From contig NC_018388.1 of the NCBI RefSeq assembly GCF_000208865.1, forward strand, positions 1,426,001-1,490,000: DNA of 64,000 bases, given 5' to 3'. Each line of letters opens with the position of its first letter. Position 1 is the first letter of the stretch. The notes below the pieces were generated by a model, which saw only the letters and a list, made by a program, of their open reading frames with translations, made no database searches and was not told the origin of the DNA. Position numbers and translations under genes: made by a program. This stretch comes from Neospora caninum Liverpool. Its lineage: Eukaryota > Apicomplexa > Conoidasida > Eucoccidiorida > Sarcocystidae. Below, piece by piece: positions 10,601-24,300 of this stretch.

Positions 10601-13600
10601 TGTGCGTACTTCCTTACCTCTCTTTCCCGTTCGTGTCCTGCCTTTCCAGGCGACGGCGACGGCCTGCACATGCACACAGACGCAGACAGCACAGAGACAG
10701 AGGGCGAGGCAAACCACCGCCGGGAGGTAGCCCTCGCTCGAAAGCGGCAACCGGGATTTCGGGTAGGCGTTGCAACGAACCGAGAGCGGTCGCACAGGAG
10801 CGAGGAGGGCGCAGCGTTCGAAGGTTCCTCGTCGCGCCGATGGGGTTCGGGAAAGCGAGGGACAGAACACGCTGGAGAGGCCGATCTGGAGAAAGGGTTC
10901 GCGTATCTTGGCGGGGGATTCACGCACCTAAATACGTCTTGGTCTTACATGCCTTCGAAGCGTCGCCTGACGTACCTGCCTTCTCCCGATTGCACAGCTG
11001 AGACTGGCACGAGTGTACGGGGAGAAAATGAGCAGGATGATGAGGATGGAAAAAAGCGGAAGGACAGTCGGAAGCCTCAAAGCCGGGACAGCGTCCCAGA
11101 GGGAGACGCGCAAGCAGGATACCGAACGACAGAGACGCTCGGAGGAGGCTCTCTGGAGGGCGGTATCACAGGTGGCGACGCTTCTCCTTGGGTCATGGAG
11201 TTGAGCAGCAGCGATGAATCGGTTCGGGCTTTTGTCAGCGATGAGGCAAGCTACAGGTGAGTTTTCACGGGTCTTTCTGTGAGAACGTAACTCCGAGTTT
11301 GTGCTTGTGCTGACGGTTGCTAAGGGCCGATTGTCTTTGTGTGGTAAGAATAGTTTATGGTTTGTTTTTTCCGCAATCCAACGACTCCAGAAGGACTCTT
11401 GGTGGCGAGGGGGAGCTCCGGGGCGGCGCCTTTTCTGCACTTTGTTGAGGCGTATGCGGTGTATAGACGTAGCCTTGAGGGGCTGCTATTCCCCAAGAGC
11501 ACTGCGGTGACGCAAGTGCGTTATGATAGGGATCTTGTTGACGCTTGGTAGGATTGGTGGCAATCTGGTTTGTTGTCGTTTCTGCTCAGACGCCGGTTCC
11601 GTTCCTGGCGTAAGCGGCAAAGTCGGAAAGCCGGCGTGAAGGCGTCTGTGGTGTCTCGAACGTTTGCTAGTGCTACGGGATCTTCGGCTGGCCTGCTGAC
11701 ATGTCCGCGCGATGAACCTATGGATGAGGGTTGGCAGGGCCACGTGCTGAACGAATTTCTCGGGCGTTTGGGTCCTGGAATCTCTCTGTCCCGGTACACC
11801 CAACTCGCGAATGCGGCGGCAGCCGGTGCATCAGCTCTTGCTTCCGCCAGCCGCCGGAAGCGTGGAACGCGTCCTCGAAAGCGGCCGCTAGGTGGATCTG
11901 AGGCATCAGGCTTTGTGCCCGAGTCTCTAATATCTTCTGAGCAGGCTTCAGCTATGCGCGAATTAGAGGATTTGCGCCCGAGGCCTATGTGGAATGGGGC
12001 AGATATCTCTTCAGGCGGGTCAATCGGGTCGTCAGTCTTCAACCTCATCTCAGAGCCGAAGAAACTTTGTCGCCTGAGAAGGAAGCCTCGAGTCCGCTCC
12101 GTGGAATCCAGCTGGGATCTGCACAAGCCGAAGCTGTCCCTGAATACGTCAGAGCACGGCGGTGGTTTGACTAAAGGCTCGAAGCAAACTGACGAGAAGA
12201 AACAAACTTCAGCTTTTCCCTTTGGTTTGGTGGCAAAGGGACTTTGGGGCGGCGACCGCGGAGCTCAGGCGAGAGGGAAGACGAGCTTGGAGACGAGAGA
12301 AGTTCAGTTGCTCTGCGTGGATGAATCTGAGGTCCACACGCGATTGGGGAAGACAAAGCTGTATCAGCAGGTTCTGCATGGAATGGAAGACAAACTGATT
12401 GGGAGGTAAGTTGCGTCTCGGGATACACACCTCCAGCATGCGTTTCGGGCTGCGTTTGCCCCCCATGAAACGACGGTGGAGTGCTGACTGGAAAGCGATG
12501 CACGTTAGCAGCGGAGTCTTTTGCGTTGTGCGGCCTCAAGTGACGTTAGCCCTCCATGCCAACAAGTGCGCGTTTTCCTGGGCCGCTTACGTCTGATTCG
12601 TAACCCTACTATGACATTGAAAGATTGCATCTGGCGCGCGACACGCGGGGAGGAGCTGTTTCACGTGACGCGTCTGTCTTGGGGACCTGTTTCAGGCGAG
12701 AATTCTACGTGGTAGTCGACGAAGAGAGCCGCGAACTTCGTGTGATTCCTGCTGGCCGCCTCGTGTTCTTCTTAACAGAAACGCCTCGACAGAGACAGGA
12801 ACAGTTCGTAAGTTTCCAGTGTGTCCCTCTCGCGCGGCGATGCATGCCAACGTGTCTTCGATCGACATATGCATCTTTGCGTAACGCTGTGTGTACGCGT
12901 AGCACGGCCACAACTGCAACCGCAGACAGTTGCGACTACCCAACGCGTATTCTCTTCGAAGTATTTTTTCTTAAGCCAGAAACAACAAAGTCGAGTGCGC
13001 AATTTTCCACGAGCTGCGGTCAGGTGGGAGGTCGCATGTGTGTGAAGGCCTCATCGCTCCAACGCACTCTGCGCATTCACCGCCGTTACTGCTGCACGCT
13101 GTGTATGCTGCTTTCTGTGGGCGCACTGTGCTCCGTTTGTTGTCAGCTGTCGCGGTTGTTTGCGGATCTTCGGCGACGGTCCAGAGGGACTTTCTTGCAG
13201 AGTCTCCTGAGTAAAAGAAGAAACGCACGGAATCTGCTCCTGATGAATGCAATGATCTGGCAGACCCAGCTCAAACACGTGAATAAGGTGAGGCGTGGGA
13301 AGACGATGAGCAAATGTCAGAGATAACCTCTTGGCAGTAGCGCTCTGGGTTGGTCACTCGTAAGAAGCCCGTGGGACACTCCGTCTCCTAGAACGACGCG
13401 TGTGACGAAAGCCAGCGATGCGCCTTCGTTGCTGCCGCCTGTCTCTTGCGGACTTTTTTTCATTTTGTTTCTCTTCGTCCGGTCCGAATCGATGCTGTCT
13501 TTTTTCTCAGGCACGTCTCTGTCTTTTGCTGGGTGGCTACTGGCGTGACGCTGCCTTTGCCTCGGCGAGTGCTCCACTCACAGAACAGCACCTTCTCCAA

Positions 13601-16600
13601 GATTTCCTCGCTGTAAACGGAGCGTGGCTTTCGAATCTCTTGGAAAACTCATCGACGGCGTCAAACGAGATGCACTCCGGAAGCGTCCACAGTTCCTCGA
13701 AACACAATTCAGCCCGACAGCTGATTGCGGCAATTCGCCGCCGGTGGTTACCTGCTGATCCAAACGCACGTCGGGCACGCGAAGAGAAGTCTCTGGGTAC
13801 TTTCCAGAGAGACACTCCAGCTGTCAACTCAGCCGCTGCGCACATGCAGCTTCCATCTGAAATCCTTGTGAGAATCGACGAGGCCGCTGAAGACGCTGCG
13901 ATAATTGCAGGCGCAGCTGTCGCCGCTGCGGATCGAAGAACCCGAGACATGTAAGGCAAACCGGGGACAGGAGCGGGGAGGAAACTGGGAACAGACAAGA
14001 GCGGAGAGAGGAAGACGAGATGGTGTCGATGTCTACTGTCAGGCGCACCACCCGCGCCTCTCTTCTGGGCAGTCTGACCCGGCAAGTAGCACTCAACGTT
14101 AGCAGCTTTTTCATGGTTCCCCGTTATGCTTCTTTCGTGTGAGCGGCTGTGCCGGTGTTCGTACTGCAGGGTCACGAGAACCTTTCTCCCAGAACTCCTC
14201 CTTCGATATATCCAGCGCATTTTCCCCCTCTTCGTGTAAGTTCTTCAGTCTGGCGTTGCCCCCGTGCTCTGCCCATTTCCTCGCACCACGTCTCGGAAAG
14301 GATCCGCACTCCGCCAATGATATCAGCAGGGCGTAAAGGCTATTGAAGTCGCTGTCGCTGTCTTCATAAGGGTTAGACAGATTTGGATGTAGAGCAAACA
14401 ACGACCCGGGGAGGGGGGTTTCAGGGTTATAGGGGAGCTTGCTTGACTGAGATTCGTTTTGAAATCTGTGTGCCTCGGTTTCCATTCTACTTTTGCTCCC
14501 CTTCCAGCAAGGTTTACCTGACAGCCCGCTGTGTCTACGCCTTGCAAAAGAGGGAGGAGCAAGCATTCACGCGACGCATGCGCCAGGTGGAGAATACTGG
14601 AACTGTAAGTCTCTCGAAAACAGTGCAAACGATTCGTCGTCAAACAGATGCGGGTATTGTGGCTATCCCAGTACCTGTCATTTACTTTCCTGTTCCCGCT
14701 TTTCAGCACCAGCCGACCCCTGGGGCTGAGCCCACACTTTTCGGCACATGAAAAGTTGGGGCTGTTCTGTCGAGCAGCAGCATGGCCAGGACGAGTTCTC
14801 GCTGGTAGTGCGGTGGCCTTTAAACAGTTCAACCCTATGTTATTTCACTCAGTTATTCAGTGTTAGGTTTGATATTCTGTACCAACCTATCTAAAGTCGT
14901 GATGTCTTCGTCGTTTATACGTGTTTGAATTGTTATGGTTTTTTTCATGGTCAGCGTACAGCTCTTCAACGTGCAGATGGATCGCTTTTTTAGGAGGCGA
15001 GCGAGAGTTCTGCGGGCTGCATCATACACTCATACTTCGACGTCCGCGGTGACACACCGCCGCAGGTTCCGTCAGTTCAGAGGGAATAATGTGTTGCCTT
15101 GCGTCGTCCTTTGGCTCTGTGTGCTGCAGAAGGGGGGTTCTGCTGCTTCTGCGAGTGTCGCTGGAGGCTTTTCCGCAGACGTTCTCCGAAGTCAGTATAA
15201 TGCCTTCACGGCTGAAGTGGGAAGGTAAGAGTCCGGGGTCAATCAGATCTTTGCCCAAGAGCCACCTGTACACGACGAACCGACTCCGGTCAACTCTTTG
15301 TGGTGAGAATTCGGCACAGACGGCACGACGTAGCACCCGGCCCCTTCGGGTCGAGCGACTCGACTGCCTGTCCCTCGCGGATTTCTTGTTTGCTAGCAGG
15401 CTGAGGCTTCTGCTGTAAGGGTGGAACGTATGGCCAGATAGAAACGGCGAGCGATTGCTTTCCGCAGCGTTCAGGATCTTCGCGTTCACCCCCTGATGCG
15501 CCACGACTGTGTCAGTTTCTCCATGTCTCTTCTGTAGTTTTCAATGCTAGTAGACAAGACGCACAAGTCTGCACACTCTTCGGGTCTTTCGAATGAGCGA
15601 ACATTGTACTGTGGGAAACGGGAGGGCGGGGAGTGAGAGCTAAGCTAGCCTCTGTCTCACTGTCTTGTTGGGGACCCCTTTGATCAGTGTAATGTCAGAC
15701 TTGATTGTGTGTATGCATGACTTGCGCTTCTGCACCGCAGCCGCAGTGCGGCCTTGAAGGGAGATTTCGAGACGCAGGACGCGGGAGCAACCCTTGAGGA
15801 TCGCTTGCAGGAGATGCTTCCTCCTTTCAACGCGTCAGCCGTCAGTCGTGAGGAACTCTTCGACGTTGGAAACATTTTCCCCGTTAACCTGGTCCAGAGC
15901 GAGGAAGGCGCCTACAACTCCTTCTCTGCCTCGCCGTTTGCCACCCTCGTAAAAGGTGGCAGTCGCGCCAGTCAAGTCGACCTCGTAGCGATGAAGGAAA
16001 GGTATACTTCAGACGTGTTTGCTGTTCTGTAGGACTCTGGTGGAGTGCGTGCAGTGTTCAAGCAGATGATTACTGTGATGGAGTTTAACCGTCGGTTGGA
16101 CAGAGGTGGACAGGGGGAATGTGCGGGGGAACCGGCTTTTGCCTCCTGTTGGGCACATCTGGCCATGAAAGTGAGACGACGTCGTCTCCTGAGCGAAGTG
16201 GTATCCAACAAGCATATCGGCGTTTTTCCACTTAGTGAGAAAGAGTGATTTTGAGGTGTATTTTCCCCGTTCCTTGTATGTCCGTGTTGCGTCGCGAAGT
16301 TTTTTTCACGCAGTTGCCTGTGGATTTTTTGAAATGCAGCTGGGGCACTTTCGCCGTGGACTTTGCTTGCTACGTTGCCCACGAGCGCCGCGTCCGCCAG
16401 GAGCAAGCTAAAGGAGGAGGCCCGCTTCTGTCTTCATTCTCTGTCGACGATTTTGCTCGGCTCACTAAAGTTCTACGATGTCTTGTAGTGTTATACTCTC
16501 GTCAGAATAAGACATTCTCGGGTCATGCCGGGGTAAGCACAAGTTAAGTGAAGATTCGGTAGGCAGTGTGAAGGGGCAATATCCTTTAGCGTGCGGAAAG

Positions 16601-18203
16601 AGGGATAGATCATCGTACGCGGATTTATGGTTGTCGTATGTCATCGCTTATTGGCTGCGCCCACTTCTTTGCAGCTTAGCAACATATTTCGCGTCCATCT
16701 CGGTCGTGAATCTGGCGACACTGCAAGCACTTCTTCCGACGTCCCGCCTCTTCCAGTCATTCAGTGGATTTCCCGAACATTTCTCCAGCCAGACGAACAG
16801 GAGCAACTCATTCTTACGAGAGCCAAGAAAACCAAGTACGTTATTAACGAGCAATCCACGTGGGCCTTCGTAGTTTGCCATCATTTCGTGCATTCGCTCT
16901 GTTTTTGGAGTCGGTCATTGCTTGTCAACATTCCACAGTGTTGCGTTGCTTTCCTTTCCCTGTAATGTGAATAGCCACTTATTTTGAAACGGAGGGCAAA
17001 GCAGATACTAATTTTTCTCGCGCTACTCCACAGCTCGACTGATTGTCGATAGTGTAGCAAGAGTAAGGAGCAGACCTCGCGTCCTGTAAGAATCGGAACT
17101 GCTTTCGTTCATTCTGCCGCTATTTTCTTTTTGTGGGTGCTGGGTGTCCGATCCTCGTTGCTGGTTGCAGGCTTTTGGCAACAATCCTGTGGATCTGCGT
17201 GGCCACGTCGAATGACTGGAAGTTCGACTTCGAAAGCTTGTTGGTGCACGAATGGAAAGGTCGTTACGTTTCAAAGTGAGTTCTGCATTTGTGAGCGAAG
17301 CGTGTGCAGCATGCTTTTGTGCACACATTGCTATCTATGTAGTGTGATATTGTCACCATGCGCTGACCGCTTTTCGCCAAGCGAAATGACGCGGACGCCA
17401 AACTCGGGTGCCAGCTCTCGTCGAGTATCGTGCTCTTATTTTGATAGGTGCATCATGTCGGATCCGTCATTCGGTTCGTGGATGTTTCGGAATGAATCAC
17501 GTCGGTTGGCGGCCCCACAGTGTGCAGATCCATACCTTATTGTCTGGAGAAGTGACCCAATCCACAAGAGGGAAACTGGAGGTGGAGCATGATTCAACCA
17601 CATTTCATAACAAAGAAAAAAAACAGGCTGACACTCGTTAGTCGCACACATCTAAAGCTCATGTGTATTCCTTTATTTGTTTCTGCAGCTTTGAAGCATG
17701 CGCCTCTCTTATTGGCTTGAAACACACAGGAAATACCTCGAAACCGGTAGGTTTACGTTGTACAGTTGCGCACGCGAACTAAAAGTGCATCCAGCTTCGA
17801 TCCTCACGCAAAAAATCCGCAGACTTGAACAATTGTCCGGAGCATGGTACTCGGCGTCGGTCTCTTGCTGCGCGAGAAATATTCGGTGAAGCAAGTTTGT
17901 GATATTTGTGACGCCGTGTCGCTTTGTCCCATCTTATCTGTCGGGCGGAGCGCTTTGGCGTGAGTGTCGTGAGACAGTGCATGGATTACCAGTACCACTG
18001 CCAGATGAGACGCCAAGTCAAACTCTAATTTCAACCGCGTCTCGTCTGCCCCGTGTCTGTTTCCGCAGCGTGAGTACCGACTTCAACTCCCCTGCCCCCT
18101 AACAACCGGCGAGTCGAAGGAAGCAGCCCGTCGTGCCCGGACTTTAGCCCCTATCCAGTCGCTCCTCGGCGACGACAAGAAAAAGCGACGCCGAGGCCGT
18201 TAA
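7602..18203 (+). CDS. 15-exon gene for a 1,774-residue protein of unknown function, probably nuclear
   Basis: Exons by splice sites and phase: 7602-9360, 9796-10140, 10650-11256, 11590-12405, 12696-12807, 13147-13287, 13511-13950, 14508-14604, 15130-15224, 15741-16001, 16340-16532, 16675-16835, 17171-17275, 17689-17746, 18069-18203. Every intron is GT-AG, each junction keeps frame, and the total is 5,325 bases (1,775 codons with TAA). The ATG at 7602 starts MSALAVGQKG. The N-terminal 600 residues alternate helical Leu/Arg/Glu segments with acidic stretches such as the D/E run near 8105-8150. The middle is Arg/Ser-rich. The last 700 residues look globular and helical. The protein ends in the basic tail DDKKKRRRGR, a likely nuclear localisation signal. 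I see no catalytic motif, signal peptide or membrane segment and do not recognise a family. An open stretch at 11391-11547 lies in intron 3 and does not fit the phase. Confidence 0.85.
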
Positions 18204-21200
18204 CCCGATGGACGCACGTGGCACATTTCGTATCCCGATTCTGTGTTTTGTGGGGTTGAGAAACAAATGAGAGACTTCTCAGGTGGGATATAAGTGCTTG
18301 CCACCCCAAAATCACCAGTCTTCTCGCCTTGTAGAAATGACGACACCCTACACCGAGCGTCTTTGCCGAAGCTACGGAGCTGAGGTCAACCGAATTGGGC
18401 AAGCGTGCAAAATCAGACCGGATTTTCCTAGCCAGTCCAGGCTCCCCTCAAGAACGGCCGCTCTCTACGCGTCATGTGGCAAACCTATTCCCAAGATTGA
18501 CTCGTCCCATGTCGTTGTCAAAATACGATATACGTGTGGCGGTGCCACTGAAACGGGCGCTCTCGCTGTCTCTGCTGAGGCGAGTGTTGTCGTGGATCGA
18601 CTGTGTGCTGAGTAGTCAAATCGAGATTTCGCGTTGCCGTGACGCATGTTAGCGCAGCATTGTTTCACCAGCACCGCCAGTCGTATTTGGCAGCTATGTG
18701 GAGGCGGCAGTAGTCAGCTACAAGTCACGCATATCACAGGCAGTTCCCTTGATTCCAGAAAGGAGAAACTGGAGTGTCTCTGTTTGCTGCGACCCAAGCG
18801 AATGTCCAGCAACTGACTGGGTCGAAGTTCCGAAAAACGAGGACAGCCTCCCGGAGTTGTGGAGAGACAAAATTGCTGGGGTCTTAGTATGTCACGAAGT
18901 AAACGAAGTTCGTGCCCAGGGTAACCTAATGCGCATAGAACGTTTGACGCAGCCCGGCCGCTGTGAGTCGCTGCTGCTATCAGGCGCACCATTCGACCCG
19001 TCCGTTGCACCCCAACAAAATCCGGAGCTACAAACGAACGCCAACGCAAAAGTGAAACTGCTGCGATGTAACAAAGACCTGAGAAAAAAGGGGCGACATA
19101 TCACCTGAATTGACTTCGCAGCCGAACGATGCTAATAGAGATCCCATTAGCGATTGTGTGACGCGTGGCATATGCATCTATTGATTGAATGTGGGTTCAG
19201 TTGGAGTCTAGTGGCGTGTTGTGGACAACCCTCACTTCCTGCTATAGTCGCGGCAACTGCTTTCTGTCATTCCTCCATGCCGTTCAGATATGACATGAAA
19301 GAACATATTTGCAGGGGTATTCTCAAAAATCATTCGGTGGCCAAATACGTTGAACCTCATAACGGGTCGCCCGTTGTCGGCCCAGATATGCGCCAAAATC
19401 TGTCGCCAGCATCAGGGAATCGCACACTGCATGGACGTTTTTAACCTTCCACTACCACAGTCATGCATCAACGCTACGGTACTAACGGGAACTCGAGCTG
19501 TCAGTTCGGCGATTGTCAATTAAAGATGCCCTCATCTCCTTTTTTACAGGACGGATCTCGGTACCGAGAGCCATCTGTTGATCTCATCGCGAGGGAGTCA
19601 GGCAGAGAGTGGCAAAAAGTTCAGGGGGAGTTTGAACGTGTTTTGTTGTACGCATGCAAGGTTAGATCATCATATGAACCGGCGTGAGCATTTTCTGTGT
19701 TGGGGCCGCCCAATCTAGTATCCACGTGCTGCCCCCCGTTCATCCCCCCCTCCAAGAACGATGAGCGATTTTCACTGCCACAAAAACGCTGGATCTGCTT
19801 CAACGGCTGACCTCCTGGATGAGACAGCTTTTAGTACGAGCAGCGGGTATATCTGCTACACGCGACAACCCCGCCGGGAGGGGGGCCGAAAAGATCACCT
19901 GTGGGGCAGTCGAACACGAGGAAGTTGAGATGTTCTGTAAACGAAAAAACGGTGAAAATGTGATCTGACGGAGGGCTGCCCGGTTGGTTTCCTTACCAGA
20001 TGAACTGAAGAGGGGCGAACACGGCATCGCAAATTCCTGTAGAACGGGGAGGATGCAGACAGCTGCAGTGAAAGCGCAGCCTAAATCCAAGCTCTCCGCA
20101 ATTTTCGCTGGGTGACTCTGTTTCTCGTGGGATACACCGGGGGGGCTGGGGGGCCTCCGCGTTTTTCTCGTCACCCCGAGGGGCAGAGAGACTATCCTCA
20201 TTCGGTGGACATCGCATTCTAACTAATGAGCGCCAGCAGGTCCTCTTGTATGCAGCTCAGATGACGGAGCAACCCACTTCGTTGATAGTCAAAAGGAAAT
20301 GATTGGACCTTTAACGTGTGTACTACTGTACTGCTTTACCTCAAACATATATCACAACAAACCGCGGACTGTTGAACATGTATACACGGTAGCCAACTAG
20401 CTACCACGCGTCATCTGTTGATGTCCATTCCAAATTGATCGTAGTAATGGTAGCACCCCGAACCTGCCAACAAAGGTGTGGCGTGCAGTTGAGGACGAAG
20501 GTGCCTCGGTCTCTGCGTGAATCGCGCTTCTTCCTGAGCGAGTCCGAAAATTAGCGAGTAATCGCATTGCCGGGTGTGCTGCTACAGAAAACCTGGAGGC
20601 TCACATCAACCCGCGAATGCCAGTCGAGCATACGCTGATGAAGAGTTTCTCTTCCAGGCACAGCAGTGCCGTGGCAGCCATAGAGCAGTCCGGCACTCCC
20701 CTGTTGGTCGGCCTCCCAAATCAGTGATGCAGCGGAGACCGGGTCATTAATAGAAAACACGATTTGTCTTTAGCCTATCAGGCCCATGTCTATCAAATCA
20801 TGAGGTGTTTCTTTCCTGTGAACGCGTTGGTTCTCAGAAAAGAGCATCGAGCAACGTGCACAGTTTCTATACCTCAAGTAGAAGTGTGGCATTTCTTCAG
20901 GTCCACAAAAAAATGGCGTTGAGCGACGTCAGGCTTGCCTGAGAAGAGTGATGTACAACTGTGTTTCATTGAAGAAGATTATCGACTTTCTGATGCGGTG
21001 CTCGGTCCCTTTCTCTCCACGATCATGCTGGTTCTCCGCCGACATCTTAAAGGGAGATCATATACTTCGACAACTTGTCAGCAACCGCACGTCAGCTCGT
21101 AGTGACGTTGACAGCCTGTGCCAATCTCAGTGTTGAGAAGGAAGAGTGTGATTCAAAGAAGCAAGCACAGATGATAACTCTGCCGAACACAGAAGAATCA

Positions 21201-21301
21201 CACTTCCGGTTGCCTACCTTCTACAGGGATATGCATGATGATGGCGTGCGGTTCTCCGGTAAGTAACTAGCCCTGTTTCTTCAACACCTGGTTAAAACAA
21301 A
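18204..21301. other. Intergenic region, 3.1 kb
   Basis: It carries the 3' flank of the 15-exon gene and the upstream region of the F-box gene. Open frames at 18283-18615 and 18698-19108 (plus) are 110 and 136 residues; they show no domain and no splice-linked partners, so I do not call them genes. Nothing else could be supported. Confidence 0.45.
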
Positions 21302-24300
21302 ATGAGGTACAATCTACGCTCGAAGACAAGAAGACAGGCACCACAGGCGCCATCGCCTCTGCCTAAGAATTCAATGCGACCAAGTGAGAAAGGTCCAGGA
21401 GGTACTCTGTCGCAACGGGGTGGAAGTCGATCAGATTCTGTTTTCTCTGGCGAAAGGGAAATACCCGAGTCCCCGACCAGGCAGGAGCCCGACTGCGTTG
21501 TGGAGGGAGGCTTCGCGCCGTTGCCGGAACGGCAGTCTGCCTTTGCATGTGCTCCGGCGCATGTGGCTTTTCCAGTTGCAGTACGACCTCACCAGGAGCA
21601 ACCAGAGACAGAACAGGCGAGTATTACCGATCCATCCGAAGACGACGGTCCCACTAACCAATCAGCGGTGTCCCAAAACCGGAGTCTTCCTGTCTTCAGA
21701 TCTCAGCAATCACATGTCCAAGAAATTAACGGCGGCGCAAGCGAAATTCTATCAGAGTCCCCCAAGGGACTCCACAATGCAGGGGGAATGTTGCAGACGA
21801 AGGAAAGGAATTGTGCGACGAAATCCTCGGCCGATAGTCACAGTTCACAACTGACAACCATCGCAGCAGAAAATGACAGGCCTGCAACAGAAAGAACGGC
21901 TGAGAGAGCAAAAACGGGGACCTCCACTGAGTCTACCTCAGGCGGTGAACAGTTTTCTTTCCGGGCAGCTCGCAGGCTTCGGCCTCGACTTCTCTTGCCT
22001 TCACCTGCATCCACCCCCTCACTGACTCAATGTCGAAAAAAACGGAGAATCCTTCTCCATTCGGAGCATTCCGGCCTCGATAGCGATGTTGCCGGCACGG
22101 CTCTTTCAAACCCGAGCGTCTCCTTCGTGTGTTCTTCGTCGATACGAACAACTTCCACAACGTCTCCAGCTTCTTCGGGACCTCGCTCGTACCCATCCTC
22201 TTGTGAGGCCAACGGTGGGCCTTCTACATCTCGCGCAGCAGACCCGACTCAGCGTTCCAGGATTCCGGCAGTGGTGCAGTGTCATCGTTTCCAGCAAGAC
22301 ATGCACGGGAGTCCTGAAGGTGGAGAAAGCCCGTGTTCCGCGGCATTCGTAGCGTCCACGCGCTGTCCCAACGCCCGAGCAGAACAGTGGCAGCGCAGTG
22401 ATGCAGCAGATTCCGCATTGGAATCCAACGGCTCCGTCAAAGGCCTACCACTTCTGTCAGACCCGAGTCTCGGTACCATTGAACCTTTCCAGCCTGTACA
22501 AGAAAATCAGGCGCCCACTTCAGCGGGTTGTTCACAGCCTCCCCAAGCAGGTTCCCTCACAGGCGTCAATGTTACTTCTTCCAATCCACCACAACCTTTG
22601 CCAGCGACCTTGCCTTGTGCGAATCCCTCCGGCTTCGTCTCTGCCGACTCCTCGCGGAGCGACTGCACTTCGCGAGAAGCTGTCACGTCCTCAACACCCA
22701 CCCCCGACCCTCGCTGTGTCGACGCCAGCCGGAATGCCATGGCGGAGAGATCGCTTCACCTGGAACTTTCGGGTAGAGCCTCAACATTTTCCCAGCCCAC
22801 TTCAGGGACAAGCGGGTCGCTGGGCGCAGGGACGGCTTCAGGTTGTTCAGAAGGGTCTCATGCCCTCGCCAGCGTTGCTTTATGTCGTGTTGTAGCACCA
22901 GTTACTGTTGTGGGTGCGCACATTTCTTCTCTTGACGCCGAAACGGATGAGCTAGAGGGGCAAAGTCGTGGAGCTGTACCGCACGCTGCCGTTCGCTCGA
23001 GCGAGAGACTGTGGGAGCTGTCAGCGCAGGGCTCCGCAGTAACTTCTACCCCTTCTGGCAGTTGTAGAATTCGCAAACACAGGGAGGCACCAAGTGTGCC
23101 TTTGAGGCAGAAGGGACGCAGAGAGGAGAAGAGAGAAACACGCTTGTATATTCATCAGTCTGCCGCCTCATGTCGACCAACGGCTTCTCCTTCGCTCCAC
23201 TCCGATACCTCAAGTCGTTCTCCAGCTCCATATTGCTGCTCCTCTTCCCTTTTATTAAGCCACTTACCCCCCGCGATCCTGTGTGCTGTTCTACGGTGTC
23301 TACCCTTTCCATCCGTTGTGGCATTTGGAGCGACCTGTCGATACGCGCGTGAACTGACCCACCTTCCTGCAGCGTGGAATCTTCTCGAAGACGCGGCAGT
23401 TCAGAAACTTCTGCAGCACCAGAAGGCTTCCTCCGCATCGGGAAAGAGGTCCTCTGGTAGAGTTCGCCCGCGGCTAAGAGATTTCAAGACTCTCATCTCC
23501 CGGTTCAACGGAGTAACAAAACTCGCGGTGGACCTCACTGTGAATTCTGCGCCTACGAGCGCCTACACTTTCCCGTGGCATTCCTCGCCCCACACAAGCG
23601 CAACCGCTGTCTTACCTCCGGCTCTTCTTCGTCTCCTGCCTACACGCATCAGTTCCCATGCCAGTGACAATGGAAGTGCTGCCAGAGGAAGGGCGCGAGC
23701 GGCCACGGGTCTAATTCGTTCAGCAGACTCAACGACGGCCACCAATGTATCGAGCATACCTGTGACTTCAGGTCCTTCACGGCGCGGTGACGGCGAACCT
23801 GTCCTTTTTCTTCAAGGCTTCGTCGGCGAGAGAGACATTCCTGGAATGGTACGGCCTTCGCTCGCCGCCGAGGGCCATCGAGCACGCCCGTGGCAAGACG
23901 CGGGTCACCCCTCTCATCCGAGCCAGCAAAATTCCGGCTCAGGTGGAGAGGCTGCTCTGTCAAGAGGGACTGTCCGTGTCTCCGGCGACAGGGAGCCACG
24001 CGCCCGCTCGGTGTCCGTGTCTGATCAGGATCATCAAGACCCACCCGAAGGATTGGTAACTTGCGAAGCGCCGGAGGTGTTGTCCAAAGGACCCCCGCCG
24101 TGCCCTTCCAGAGATCTAGGTACCGGCAGCATCGAGCAACGCCTTCCCGAGTCACATGGCCACGGCTCAGAGCCCCAGCCGATGGTTCATCAATTACCTG
24201 CGCTTACAGCAGGTGCTGAACCAAGAGAGCGCGGATCGCTCAGCTCTGTTTGCCACGATATGCGAGATGGGGGAGCGACGGCCACCCCAGGAACCCCACC

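Noticed and set aside
11391..11547. Open stretch with a good acceptor and a GTAGGA donor inside the 15-exon gene
   Set aside because: Neither of its open frames fits the phase of the neighbouring exons, while joining 11256 directly to 11590 is in frame; treated as intron.
14955..15129. Possible exon beginning VQLFNVQMDRFF before the exon at 15130
   Set aside because: The frame set by the acceptor at 14955 meets a stop within 13 codons, and skipping it keeps phase.
18698..19108. 136-residue plus-strand reading frame in the intergenic region
   Set aside because: No domain, no signal peptide and no splice partners; may be UTR or chance.
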